A stretch of DNA of 6,326 nt from Bacillota bacterium. GTDB taxonomy: Bacteria > Bacillota > Bacilli > Bacillales_A > Planococcaceae. Position 1 is the stretch's first letter, and each line of letters starts with the position of its first letter. The stretch lies in assembly GCA_023405135.1 (NCBI GenBank), contig JAEXYZ010000104.1:1-6326 (forward strand), read 5' to 3'. The position numbers and the translations under genes were made by a program. Positions 1-6,180 of this stretch are shown here, piece after piece. The notes beneath the pieces were generated by a model. The model saw only the letters and a list, made by a program, of their open reading frames with translations, had not been told where the DNA came from and did not search any database.

Positions 1-58
1 ATTTACGAAAATTCGCAGCCAACAACTAAGAATGAATAAGCCTTAATATAAAAAATAG

Positions 59-96
59 AAAAAAGTGAAATTGGCTGCGCTCAATTTCACTTTTTT
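59..96. terminator. Intrinsic terminator downstream of lysS, probably bidirectional
   Basis: A perfect 9-bp inverted repeat (GTGAAATTG at 65-73, CAATTTCAC at 82-90) with an 8-nt loop is flanked by six A on the left and six T on the right. On the minus strand it gives a stem followed by TTTTTT and a further T-rich stretch, about 60 nt after the lysS stop codon, so it should end the lysS transcript. Because the flanks are symmetric it could also stop plus-strand transcription. Confidence 0.9.
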
Positions 97-149
97 CATT
101 ATTTGAAGCTAGTTTTGTCCCAGCCTCTTTTAAATATATTATTTTTCTA

Positions 150-1640
150 TTAGTCGCGATGACGCATAGTTGGGAATAGTAATACGTCACGAATTGATTG
201 CGAGTTAGTTAATAACATTACAAGACGGTCTATACCTATTCCTAGACCACCTGTTGGCGGCATACCGTATTCTAACGCTTCAATGAAATCATTATCCATT
301 TCATGGGCTTCATCATTACCAGCCTCTTTTTCAGCTAATTGTGCTTCAAAACGCTCACGTTGATCGATTGGATCATTCAGCTCTGTAAATGCATTAGCAT
401 GTTCACGACGTACAATGAATAACTCGAAACGATCTGTAAAACGTGGATCTTCCGGGTTTTTCTTTGCAAGTGGTGAAATTTCTACAGGGTGACCAAAAAC
501 AAATGTTGGTTGCACTAATGCTTCTTCTACTTTTTGTTCAAAGAATTCATTAATAATATGACCTACTTCATGTGCTTCTTTAATTTCAACACCATGCTCT
601 TTTGCTAAGCTTTGTGCTTGTTCTTTTGTCATCGGTTGCCAGAAGTCTACACCTGTAGCTTCTTTTACTGCATCTACCATGTGTACTCGTTTCCAACCTG
701 GCGCAAGATTAATTTGGTCTTCACCATATTGAACAGTTGTTGTACCAAGTACTTCTTGTGCAACATGCGAAATTAAGTTTTCAGTAAGTTCCATAATATC
801 TCGGTAATCAGCATAAGCTTCATATAATTCAATCATCGTAAACTCTGGGTTATGTCGCGTTGAAATTCCTTCATTACGGAAAACACGCCCAATTTCATAA
901 ACCTTTTCTAAACCACCAACGATTAAACGTTTTAAGTGAAGTTCGATTGCAATACGCATATAAAGTTCCATATCTAATGCGTTATGGTGTGTAATGAATG
1001 GTCGAGCGGCAGCACCACCTGCAATTGAATGTAACATCGGTGTTTCAACTTCTAAGTAACCATTACTGTCTAAATAATTACGAATCGCACGAATAATTTT
1101 TGAACGTGTAATAAATGTTTGTTTACTCTCTGCGTTCGTCATTAGATCTAAATAACGTTGACGATAGCGTTGTTCAACATCTTGTAAGCCGTGGAATTTT
1201 TCTGGCATAGGACGAAGTGACTTTGTTAGGAAAGTAAATTCCTCTGCTTTTACAGATAGCTCTCCAACATTTGTAACAAATAGATTACCGCGAATACCGA
1301 CGATATCTCCTAAATCGGCAGTATTAAATAACTCATAGGCTTCATCCCCAACGCGATCTTTACGTACATAAATTTGAATTTGGCCACCTAAATCTTGAAT
1401 ATGAGCAAAACCCGCTTTTCCTTTTCCGCGTTTTGTCATAATACGTCCAGCGATAATTACCTCTTTTGGCGATTCTTCTAATTGTTCTTTCGTAAGATCT
1501 CCAAATTGCTCACGAATCTCTGAAGATAAATGTGTACGTTCGAAGCGGCTACCGAATGGATCCATACCACTTTCACGAATATTCGTCAACTTTTGGCGTC
1601 TCACCAAAAGTTGGTCGTTTAATTCTTCAATGTTTGACAC
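150..1640 (-). CDS. lysS: Lysyl-tRNA synthetase, class II
   Basis: This cytoplasmic enzyme charges tRNA-Lys with lysine using ATP. The protein is complete (496 residues from the start chosen here) and matches the bacterial class II LysRS plan. An N-terminal OB-fold anticodon-binding domain lies at about residues 59-142 and includes GRIMTKRGKGKAGFAH. The class II catalytic core follows, with motif 2 around residues 252-257 (RVFRNE, then STRHNPEFTMIELYEAYADY) and motif 3 near the C-terminus (GIGIDRLVMLL, about 467-477). I chose the GTG at 1638-1640 because the only good ribosome site (AAGGAG, 1649-1654) sits 8 nt before it. A GTG three codons upstream (1647-1649) overlaps that site and has no spacing. 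One mild oddity is FIVRREHANAF, where B. subtilis has IVGREHANAF. The gene has its own upstream spacer rather than being fused to dusB, and ends at a strong terminator. Identification is very secure. Confidence 0.97.
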   Translation of the reverse strand: MSNIEELNDQLLVRRQKLTNIRESGMDPFGSRFERTHLSSEIREQFGDLTKEQLEESPKEVIIAGRIMTKRGKGKAGFAHIQDLGGQIQIYVRKDRVGDEAYELFNTADLGDIVGIRGNLFVTNVGELSVKAEEFTFLTKSLRPMPEKFHGLQDVEQRYRQRYLDLMTNAESKQTFITRSKIIRAIRNYLDSNGYLEVETPMLHSIAGGAAARPFITHHNALDMELYMRIAIELHLKRLIVGGLEKVYEIGRVFRNEGISTRHNPEFTMIELYEAYADYRDIMELTENLISHVAQEVLGTTTVQYGEDQINLAPGWKRVHMVDAVKEATGVDFWQPMTKEQAQSLAKEHGVEIKEAHEVGHIINEFFEQKVEEALVQPTFVFGHPVEISPLAKKNPEDPRFTDRFELFIVRREHANAFTELNDPIDQRERFEAQLAEKEAGNDEAHEMDNDFIEALEYGMPPTGGLGIGIDRLVMLLTNSQSIRDVLLFPTMRHRD

Positions 1641-1648
1641 GTTTTTCA

Positions 1649-1654
1649 CTCCTT
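1649..1654 (-). promoter_or_regulatory. lysS Shine-Dalgarno that decides the start
   Basis: AAGGAG on the minus strand ends 8 nt before the GTG at 1638-1640, which is an ideal distance. The farther-upstream in-frame GTG at 1647-1649 shares its first base with this motif, so it is unlikely to be used. The protein then starts (M)SNIEELNDQ, which aligns well with the start of Bacillus LysRS. Confidence 0.8.
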
Positions 1655-1699
1655 ATTTACTTGTTCCGCTTTTGCAGTTCATTAGTCCATAATGTACCT

Positions 1700-1705
1700 A
1701 TTGTA
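1700..1705 (-). promoter_or_regulatory. Candidate -10 element for lysS
   Basis: TACAAT on the minus strand differs from the sigma-A consensus TATAAT at one base and would place the start of transcription roughly 50 nt before the lysS ribosome site. The hexamer 17 nt upstream (ATGAAT) is a poor -35 match. lysS probably needs its own promoter because an opposite-strand gene remnant separates it from dusB, but this exact site is only a suggestion. Confidence 0.25.
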
Positions 1706-1848
1706 CACAATTTCCTCTTTCTATTCATCTCTTTCGATTGAATTTAAACCTTTTTATAAAAGTTTTATTATTCAGATATTTCACTTTCACAATCAATTAT
1801 TCCCATTATCCAACTTAAAATATGTTAAAATTTCCATAGTTAATGTAG

Positions 1849-1855
1849 AAAGGGG
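1849..1855 (+). promoter_or_regulatory. Ribosome binding site of the DinB-like remnant
   Basis: AAAGGGG lies 8 nt before the ATG at 1864, so the remnant still has a plausible translation start although the rest of the gene is broken. The AT-rich DNA before it (about 1741-1845) holds -10-like sequences but no convincing -35/-10 pair. Confidence 0.5.
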
Positions 1856-1863
1856 TTTTTTAA

Positions 1864-2225
1864 ATGTACCGAAAAGTAAAGGATTTTATTCAAGATTGGC
1901 AACGAAGCAGCGATGGAACTATAGCTGTTTTTCAAGCAGTGACTGAGGAAAAGAAAGGATTTTCCATTATTGAAGGTCATAATTCACTTGAATGGATTAG
2001 CTGGCATTTAAAAAACTCACCATCATTCTTTATGAGGCAGATTGGTCTTTCATTAGAAGTTGAACTGAATCCATCCATGTACCTACTACAATGAATGAAA
2101 TTATAAATCTTTATCAAGCTGTAAGTCAGAATATAATTAAAATCAGTGAGGATAATCTTACAGATGATTCTTTATTAAAAACGGTTGATTTTGGCGGACA
2201 TGCTACCTCTTTTTGGTTTCACTAA
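1864..2225 (+). pseudogene. DinB/YfiT-like family gene, frameshifted and 3'-truncated
   Basis: The first reading frame (1864-2094) encodes MYRKVKDFIQDWQRSSDGT, then an EGHNSLEWISWHL stretch and FFMRQIGL. This resembles the N-terminal half of DinB-superfamily four-helix proteins, in which a His in the GHN..W..WHL region contributes to the metal site. This frame stops at 2092-2094. The homology appears to continue in another frame from about 2079, reading VPTTMNEIINLYQAVSQN, then EDNLTDD and a VDFGG segment, to a TAA at 2223-2225. The frame change fits a net loss of 1 nt (or 4 nt) near the tandem CCATCCAT at 2071-2078. The expected C-terminal third, with the conserved HQxHHRGQ-type metal-binding motif, is missing; the sequence runs straight into the 3' end of dusB. 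It is the only plus-strand gene here and sits between dusB and lysS, which are usually close neighbours. DinB-like assignment is from remembered family motifs; the substrate of such proteins is generally unknown. Confidence 0.75.
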
Positions 2226-2252
2226 TATTCTTTTTAAATAACGTTTTATTAT

Positions 2253-3272
2253 TTATATGGCTTCCATCTGTTGTTCGTTGCTTTCTTCAAGTTCAGCTAC
2301 AACACCATTTAGTAATGCACGTAATTCAGCTGCTGTTTCCATTTGATTAATTGCATTACGAACTTTTCCGTTTCCACGAATCCCTTTTAAGTACCACGAA
2401 GCATGTTTACGCATTTCTCGAACAGCAACTCCTTCTCCTTTTAGTTGCATTAAACGTTCAAAGTGAAGTAAACATACATCCATTTTTTCACGTATAGAAG
2501 GTTCTGGTCTTAGTTCTCCAGTTTCTAAATATTGAACAGTACGATAAATCAACCATGGGTTACCTAGTGCCGCGCGTCCGATCATAACTGCATCTACTCC
2601 AGTTTCATCTATCATACGTTTAGCATCTTGTGGAGTCTCTACATCTCCGTTCCCAATGAAAGGAATGCTTATATTTTTCTTAACTTCTTTTAAAACATTC
2701 CAGTTTGCTTTACCTTCATACATTTGAACACGTGTCCGACCATGCATGGCAATAGCGGATGCACCTGCACGTTCTGCAGCTTGCGCATTCTCAACTGCAA
2801 ACACATGCTCATCATCCCAACCTATACGCATTTTCACACTTACAGGTTTATCAACGGCATCTACTACGGCAGAAACCATTTCATAAATTTTATTTGGATC
2901 TAGAAGCCATTTCGCTCCAGCTTCACATTTAATAATTTTGTTTACAGGACAACCCATATTAATATCGATAATATCTGCATTTGTATTTTTATCAACATAT
3001 TGTGCAGCCTCAACTAACGTTTCTTTATCTCCACCAAAAATCTGTAAAGAAAGTGGATTTTCACGTTCATCAATATAAAGCATATCTAATGTTTTTTGGT
3101 TACGTTGAACTAACCCTTTATCACTAATCATCTCTGCATATACTAAACCAGCCCCGAATTCCTTTACAGTTAGACGGAAAGCTGAGTTACACACACCAGC
3201 CATTGGTGCTAATACGACACGGTTATCCATGACGATATCACCGATTTGAAACGGTTTTTCCGTAGTATTCAA
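2253..3272 (-). CDS. dusB: tRNA-dihydrouridine synthase (DusB/YacF type)
   Basis: This FMN-dependent enzyme reduces specific uridines in tRNA to dihydrouridine with NAD(P)H. The protein (339 residues) shows the full family pattern in a TIM-barrel: VVLAPMAGVCNSAFR at about 19-33, the catalytic cysteine in NMGCPVNKI (Cys108), the VKMRIGW lysine (Lys147), MHGRTR (His177), GNGDV, and GRAALGNPW in the phosphate/FMN region, followed by the C-terminal helical domain with VREMRKHASWYLKG. It closely resembles B. subtilis YacF. The start is TTG at 3270-3272, supported by a perfect AGGAGG 7 nt upstream; the next in-frame Met is well inside the conserved N-terminus. It follows folK at 158 nt and may be the last gene of the folate transcript. 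No GC-rich terminator is visible after its stop; only a weak AT-rich repeat (AATAA/TTATT) is there, facing the DinB-like remnant. Confidence 0.96.
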   Translation of the reverse strand: MNTTEKPFQIGDIVMDNRVVLAPMAGVCNSAFRLTVKEFGAGLVYAEMISDKGLVQRNQKTLDMLYIDERENPLSLQIFGGDKETLVEAAQYVDKNTNADIIDINMGCPVNKIIKCEAGAKWLLDPNKIYEMVSAVVDAVDKPVSVKMRIGWDDEHVFAVENAQAAERAGASAIAMHGRTRVQMYEGKANWNVLKEVKKNISIPFIGNGDVETPQDAKRMIDETGVDAVMIGRAALGNPWLIYRTVQYLETGELRPEPSIREKMDVCLLHFERLMQLKGEGVAVREMRKHASWYLKGIRGNGKVRNAINQMETAAELRALLNGVVAELEESNEQQMEAI

Positions 3273-3279
3273 GTTGCAA

Positions 3280-3285
3280 CCTCCT
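3280..3285 (-). promoter_or_regulatory. dusB Shine-Dalgarno supporting a TTG start
   Basis: A consensus AGGAGG on the minus strand sits 7 nt before the TTG at 3270-3272. No in-frame ATG lies at a suitable distance, so a rare TTG initiation codon is the best reading. Confidence 0.85.
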
Positions 3286-3312
3286 AATAAGTGTTTTCAC
3301 ACTCTCCTTATT
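3286..3312 (-). other. Possible hairpin directly upstream of the dusB ribosome site
   Basis: On the minus strand AGTGT and ACACT pair around a GAAA loop (3290-3303), and outer AATA/TATT can add pairs across a 5-nt bulge. The structure ends exactly where the AGGAGG of dusB begins. It is short and AT-rich, so a role in translation control is only possible, not shown. Confidence 0.3.
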
Positions 3313-3430
3313 ATTGGACATTCTATATAAATCTATCAGTAATTTAAAGCGAACTACCGATACTCGAAATTCGTTTGCAATCATTCTTTTAACAACAGAA
3401 AAATAGAATTACTGCCTTATGGGCTTGTAC

Positions 3431-3949
3431 TTAAATTTGTACAAACTCCTCAACACTATTCGTAATTTTCCACTTGTTTATACCTTCTTGAACAATATCC
3501 ATCTTAGAAAGTATCGAATCGGCTTTTTGTAAAAAACCTGTCAATGGGGCATTCGCAATTTCCATAAGTGGAACTAAAACAAATGCTCTTTCAAACATTC
3601 TAGGATGAGGAACAATTAAGTTCTCTGAATCAATATTGTCTTGATTATAGAGCAAAATGTCAAGGTCTATAATTCTTGGACCCCATCGAACTTCCCGAAC
3701 TCGTCCTAAATCGTTTTCAACGGATTGGCATAACTCTAGCATTTTTAAGGGAGAATAGGATGTTTCTATTAAAACTGCTATATTTAAAAAAACTGCTTGC
3801 TCAACATATCCAACAGGTGCAGTTTCATAAATCGAAGAAACTTTTCGAATTTCTACATTGTCATCCTCCTGAAGCATTTTTATAGCTCGTTTTAAATTAT
3901 ACTCTCGATCTCCAATATTGGTTCCAAGGGATAAATAAACATTATTCAT
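3431..3949 (-). CDS. folK: 6-hydroxymethyl-7,8-dihydropterin pyrophosphokinase (HPPK)
   Basis: This enzyme transfers pyrophosphate from ATP to 6-hydroxymethyl-7,8-dihydropterin, making the substrate for FolP. The 172-residue protein has the HPPK hallmarks: the N-terminal YLSLGTNIGDR, the YETAPVG loop at about 41-47, the signature RWGPRIIDLDILLY at 88-101 with the two Mg-binding aspartates (Asp95 and Asp97), and PHPRMFERAFVLVPLMEIA at about 114-132. Length is normal for the family. The ATG at 3947-3949 lies inside the end of folB (8-nt overlap), and its GAGGGGG ribosome site (3957-3963) is within folB coding sequence, which suggests translational coupling. In B. subtilis the small regulator gene yazB comes next; here it does not. 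Confidence 0.96.
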   Translation of the reverse strand: MNNVYLSLGTNIGDREYNLKRAIKMLQEDDNVEIRKVSSIYETAPVGYVEQAVFLNIAVLIETSYSPLKMLELCQSVENDLGRVREVRWGPRIIDLDILLYNQDNIDSENLIVPHPRMFERAFVLVPLMEIANAPLTGFLQKADSILSKMDIVQEGINKWKITNSVEEFVQI

Positions 3950-4313
3950 AAAAACGCCCCCTCACTATTTCAACGGCAACTTCTTTATAATGTCCTGGAA
4001 TTGGTGGATCCGGTTTAATAATTTCCACACGGCATCCAAATACTTGTCCCTTATAGACATCTAAAATTTGCGATGCAATCGTTTCGGCAACCGCTTCAAT
4101 TAATTTAAATGGCTTTCCCTCTATAACATCTTTACAAATATCATAAACGCCAACATAACTTACCGTATCGTCAAGTTCATCTGTCTGACCTGCTTTTTGT
4201 ATATCTACAGCAAGGGATACTGTTGCACGAAATCGTTGTCCAAGAACATTCTCTTCAGGTAATACACCATGGTAACCAAAAAACTGTAATTCTCTTAAAT
4301 GTATATAATCCAT
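3942..4313 (-). CDS. folB: Dihydroneopterin aldolase
   Basis: This enzyme cleaves 7,8-dihydroneopterin to 6-hydroxymethyl-7,8-dihydropterin and glycolaldehyde, the step before FolK. The 123-residue protein has the family's usual size and landmarks: LRELQFFGYHGVLPEEN near the N-terminus (Glu21 corresponds to the active-site Glu22 of the S. aureus enzyme), VSYVGVYDI with Tyr53, and KPDPPIPGHYKEVAVEI with Lys100, the likely catalytic lysine. The ATG at 4311-4313 is preceded by AAGGAG with 6-nt spacing. It follows folP by 19 nt and overlaps folK by 8 nt, so the three are almost certainly co-transcribed. Confidence 0.96.
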   Translation of the reverse strand: MDYIHLRELQFFGYHGVLPEENVLGQRFRATVSLAVDIQKAGQTDELDDTVSYVGVYDICKDVIEGKPFKLIEAVAETIASQILDVYKGQVFGCRVEIIKPDPPIPGHYKEVAVEIVRGRFYE

Positions 4314-4332
4314 AACAATCTCCTTAACGCTA

Positions 4333-5202
4333 CTAGTGTCTAGCTGGTAGCTCTTCCTTTACTTCGTATTTTCCTACTAAAGCATCTATCATTTTCACAG
4401 TACGCGCTACCTCTTTCACATCATGCACCCGGACTATATGGCATCCCTTCATGACGCCATATGCACAAGTTGCTGCTGTTCCCTCTACTCGTTCGTCTAA
4501 AGGGAGATTTAAAATCGTACCAATCATACGTTTACGGGAAGTCGCAAGTAATACCGGGTAACCCATTTCAACAAGCTCATCTAATCGTTGCATCGTTTCT
4601 ATACTCTGTTGTAAATTTTTTACAAAACCAATACCTGGATCTAAAATAATATGCTCATCAGGTACACCTGCTTCTTTAACAATCTTAATGCTTTCTTGCA
4701 AATCTGCTAAGTATTCTTCAAAGTAATTAATGTACTTCTCTTCTTTACGATTATGCATTAAAATGATTGGCACATTTAGCTCTGCAGCAACATTTGCAAT
4801 TTTTGGATCTGCTTTTGCACCCCAAATATCGTTTATCATATGGGCTCCAGCTTCGATTGCAGCGCGTGCCACTGCTGACTTATACGTATCGATGGAAATA
4901 ATAACGGGTATTTCTTTTACCAATGCCTTAATTACAGGTACGACACGGGCAATTTCTTCCTCATCCGAAATACGCGTATAGCCAGGACGGGTAGATTCTC
5001 CTCCAACATCAATAATTTTAGCACCATTTGCTACCATTTCTTTAGCATGTTGTACCGCAACCTCTAATGAATTAAATTTTCCGCCATCAGAGAAAGAATC
5101 GGGCGTTACATTTAAAATACCCATTACAAAAGTCTCTTTTGTATAATCAAGTTCGATATTATTTAGTACGATCGGTTTTGGATATTTCGATAACATAAAC
5201 AA
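4333..5202 (-). CDS. folP: Dihydropteroate synthase
   Basis: This enzyme condenses 6-hydroxymethyl-7,8-dihydropterin pyrophosphate with p-aminobenzoate to give 7,8-dihydropteroate; it is the sulfonamide target. The 289-residue TIM-barrel protein has every DHPS motif I would look for: MGILNVTPDSFSDGG (27-41), GGESTRPG (67-74), SIDTYK (103-108), NDIWG (124-128), LDPGIGF (187-193), SRKR (222-225) and RVHD (258-261). Nothing obvious points to sulfonamide resistance. The start is ambiguous: a TTG at 5200-5202 lies one base after the stop of the pabC-like gene and 5 nt from GAGG (5208-5211), while an ATG at 5194-5196 is two codons later with 11-nt spacing. The proteins differ by only two residues. 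Either way the ribosome site is inside the upstream gene, so translation of the two is probably linked. Confidence 0.97.
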   Translation of the reverse strand: MFMLSKYPKPIVLNNIELDYTKETFVMGILNVTPDSFSDGGKFNSLEVAVQHAKEMVANGAKIIDVGGESTRPGYTRISDEEEIARVVPVIKALVKEIPVIISIDTYKSAVARAAIEAGAHMINDIWGAKADPKIANVAAELNVPIILMHNRKEEKYINYFEEYLADLQESIKIVKEAGVPDEHIILDPGIGFVKNLQQSIETMQRLDELVEMGYPVLLATSRKRMIGTILNLPLDERVEGTAATCAYGVMKGCHIVRVHDVKEVARTVKMIDALVGKYEVKEELPARH

Positions 5203-5203
5203 A

Positions 5204-6046
5204 CTAACCTCTTTTCATTGTTTGTATGATTTCTTCTATGTATGCTTGATGTAGCCGTTGATAAATTGGACCATTATTACCTAAAAACTTATTTTTCCCA
5301 ATGTTTGAAATTGGGACGAGCTCTTCTATAGAATTAGTAATAAAGCACTCGTAGGCATTTTCCAAATCTTTTTTAATAAATATATCCTCAATCACTCGGT
5401 AACCCAGTTGTCTCGCCATCATAATTACCCATTGCCTCATAACAGCAGGAGTTACTCCCATTGAAACAGAAGGAGTATAAAGTATACCATCTCTTGCCCA
5501 GAAAATATTTGATGTCATCCCATCTAATATTAATCCCTTTGAAGTTGTGAAGAAACCTTCCATAATGAATAAATTTTCAATTTCGAATCTTGCTAACACA
5601 TTGTTTCCAAAATGATGGGCTCCTAAGCTATGTAGTTCAGGTATCATATTTTTTATTTTAAGCCACTTTGCGCTTTTTTCCATCCCACGTCTCCTTTTTT
5701 GTAAAGCTGTTTGATATAGAATAACTGTTGGATTTTCATACTTAAATGGGATGGACAAATTATGATTACCAGCCGAGACATTTAAACGGATTATGCCATC
5801 ATCCCCCGACTGTTTTATCAATTCATTAATGGCCTCTTCAATTTCTTTCAGGGTAAAAGGAATATTAATTCGGTAAAGATTGAGTGATGTGCATAGACGA
5901 TTAAAATGTTCTTCAAGCAGCACTACTTTGCCGTTATATGTACGAAACGTTTCATAAAATACTAGACCGTATAAAAATCCATGATCAAATGGTGAGATCC
6001 TCATTTCTGTGTCATCTACATATTTTCCATTTATCCAACAAAGCAT
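5204..6046 (-). CDS. pabC: PabC-like class IV aminotransferase-fold protein lacking key PLP residues
   Basis: By position and overall similarity this is the 4-amino-4-deoxychorismate lyase gene, whose product normally releases pyruvate from aminodeoxychorismate to make p-aminobenzoate. The 280-residue frame is complete, with the family N-terminus (WINGKYV, SPFDHGFLYG, ETFRTYNG, LLEEHFNRL), RLNVSAG at 87-93 and C-terminal FITNSIEELVPI. However, where B. subtilis and B. cereus PabC have RLKSHHYLNN with the Schiff-base lysine, this protein has SLGAHHFGNN (Gly142). The PLP-contacting Glu in the EGxxSN motif is Asp175 (LDGMTSN), the GITR phosphate-site motif is AVMR (Met203 for Thr), and GVFE is VFYE. 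Enzyme activity is therefore doubtful. The start ATG at 6044-6046 has a modest AAAGGGG site about 11 nt upstream. It begins the folate cluster, 135 nt after cysK with no pabB or pabA between. It could be a decaying gene, a pseudoenzyme or a diverged paralogue. Confidence 0.85.
   Translation of the reverse strand: MLCWINGKYVDDTEMRISPFDHGFLYGLVFYETFRTYNGKVVLLEEHFNRLCTSLNLYRINIPFTLKEIEEAINELIKQSGDDGIIRLNVSAGNHNLSIPFKYENPTVILYQTALQKRRRGMEKSAKWLKIKNMIPELHSLGAHHFGNNVLARFEIENLFIMEGFFTTSKGLILDGMTSNIFWARDGILYTPSVSMGVTPAVMRQWVIMMARQLGYRVIEDIFIKKDLENAYECFITNSIEELVPISNIGKNKFLGNNGPIYQRLHQAYIEEIIQTMKRG
5208..5215 (-). promoter_or_regulatory. folP ribosome binding site within the pabC-like 3' end
   Basis: AAAAGAGG on the minus strand lies in the last codons of the pabC-like gene, whose TAG stop (5204-5206) falls between this site and the folP start. 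Ribosomes finishing the upstream gene could reinitiate directly on folP. Confidence 0.6.
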
Positions 6047-6060
6047 TTACAAATTAGCCC

Positions 6061-6074
6061 CTTTCATATGAAAG
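6061..6074. promoter_or_regulatory. 14-bp perfect palindrome in front of the pabC-like gene
   Basis: CTTTCATATGAAAG is a perfect inverted repeat located about 15 nt before the start codon and overlapping the upstream edge of its ribosome site. Next to it, CAATT-TCC-AATTG (6075-6087) is a second small inverted repeat. The pair could be an operator or part of the promoter region for the folate operon; no clear -35/-10 pair is visible, so this is a suggestion only. Confidence 0.3.
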
Positions 6075-6130
6075 CAATTTCCAATTGAAAGATAGCATAA
6101 AATTTCCAAATCGAGTAGAAGCCTCTTTAC

Positions 6131-6165
6131 AAAAAAATCGACATCACCTTAAAGGCAATGTCGAT
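6131..6165 (-). terminator. Intrinsic terminator of cysK
   Basis: On the minus strand a perfect 8-bp stem (ATCGACAT, 6158-6165, with ATGTCGAT, 6137-6144) closes a 13-nt loop that can form three inner pairs (CCT/AGG), followed by six T. It begins 15 nt past the cysK stop codon, so cysK transcription should largely end here and the folate cluster needs its own promoter. Confidence 0.9.
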
Positions 6166-6180
6166 ATCGCAATTTTAAAA

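Noticed and set aside
1532..1741. Plus-strand open frame across the 5' end of lysS and its upstream region
   Set aside because: It is antisense to conserved lysS codons, has no supporting ribosome site, and its translation is low-complexity and hydrophobic as expected from AT-rich noncoding DNA.
1650..1863. A T-box leader or other riboswitch in front of lysS
   Set aside because: The minus-strand leader is short, and I see neither a T-box consensus sequence nor a terminator hairpin between the spacer and the lysS start.
1692..1946. Plus-strand frame overlapping the DinB-like start
   Set aside because: It shares DNA with the DinB-like frame, which has family motifs and a ribosome site; this alternative frame has neither.
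2226..2252. A terminator between dusB and the DinB-like remnant
   Set aside because: Only AATAA/TTATT can pair, with no GC content in the stem, which is too weak to call.
3238..3384. A 48-codon minus-strand frame starting at ATG 3382-3384 in the folK-dusB spacer
   Set aside because: It has no ribosome site, overlaps the start of dusB in another frame, shows no HTH or other recognisable motif, and is within the length expected by chance in AT-rich DNA.
4730..4981. Plus-strand open frame inside folP
   Set aside because: It is a shadow of conserved folP coding sequence on the opposite strand with no independent support; the same applies to the plus-strand frames at 4461-4649 and 3676-3885.
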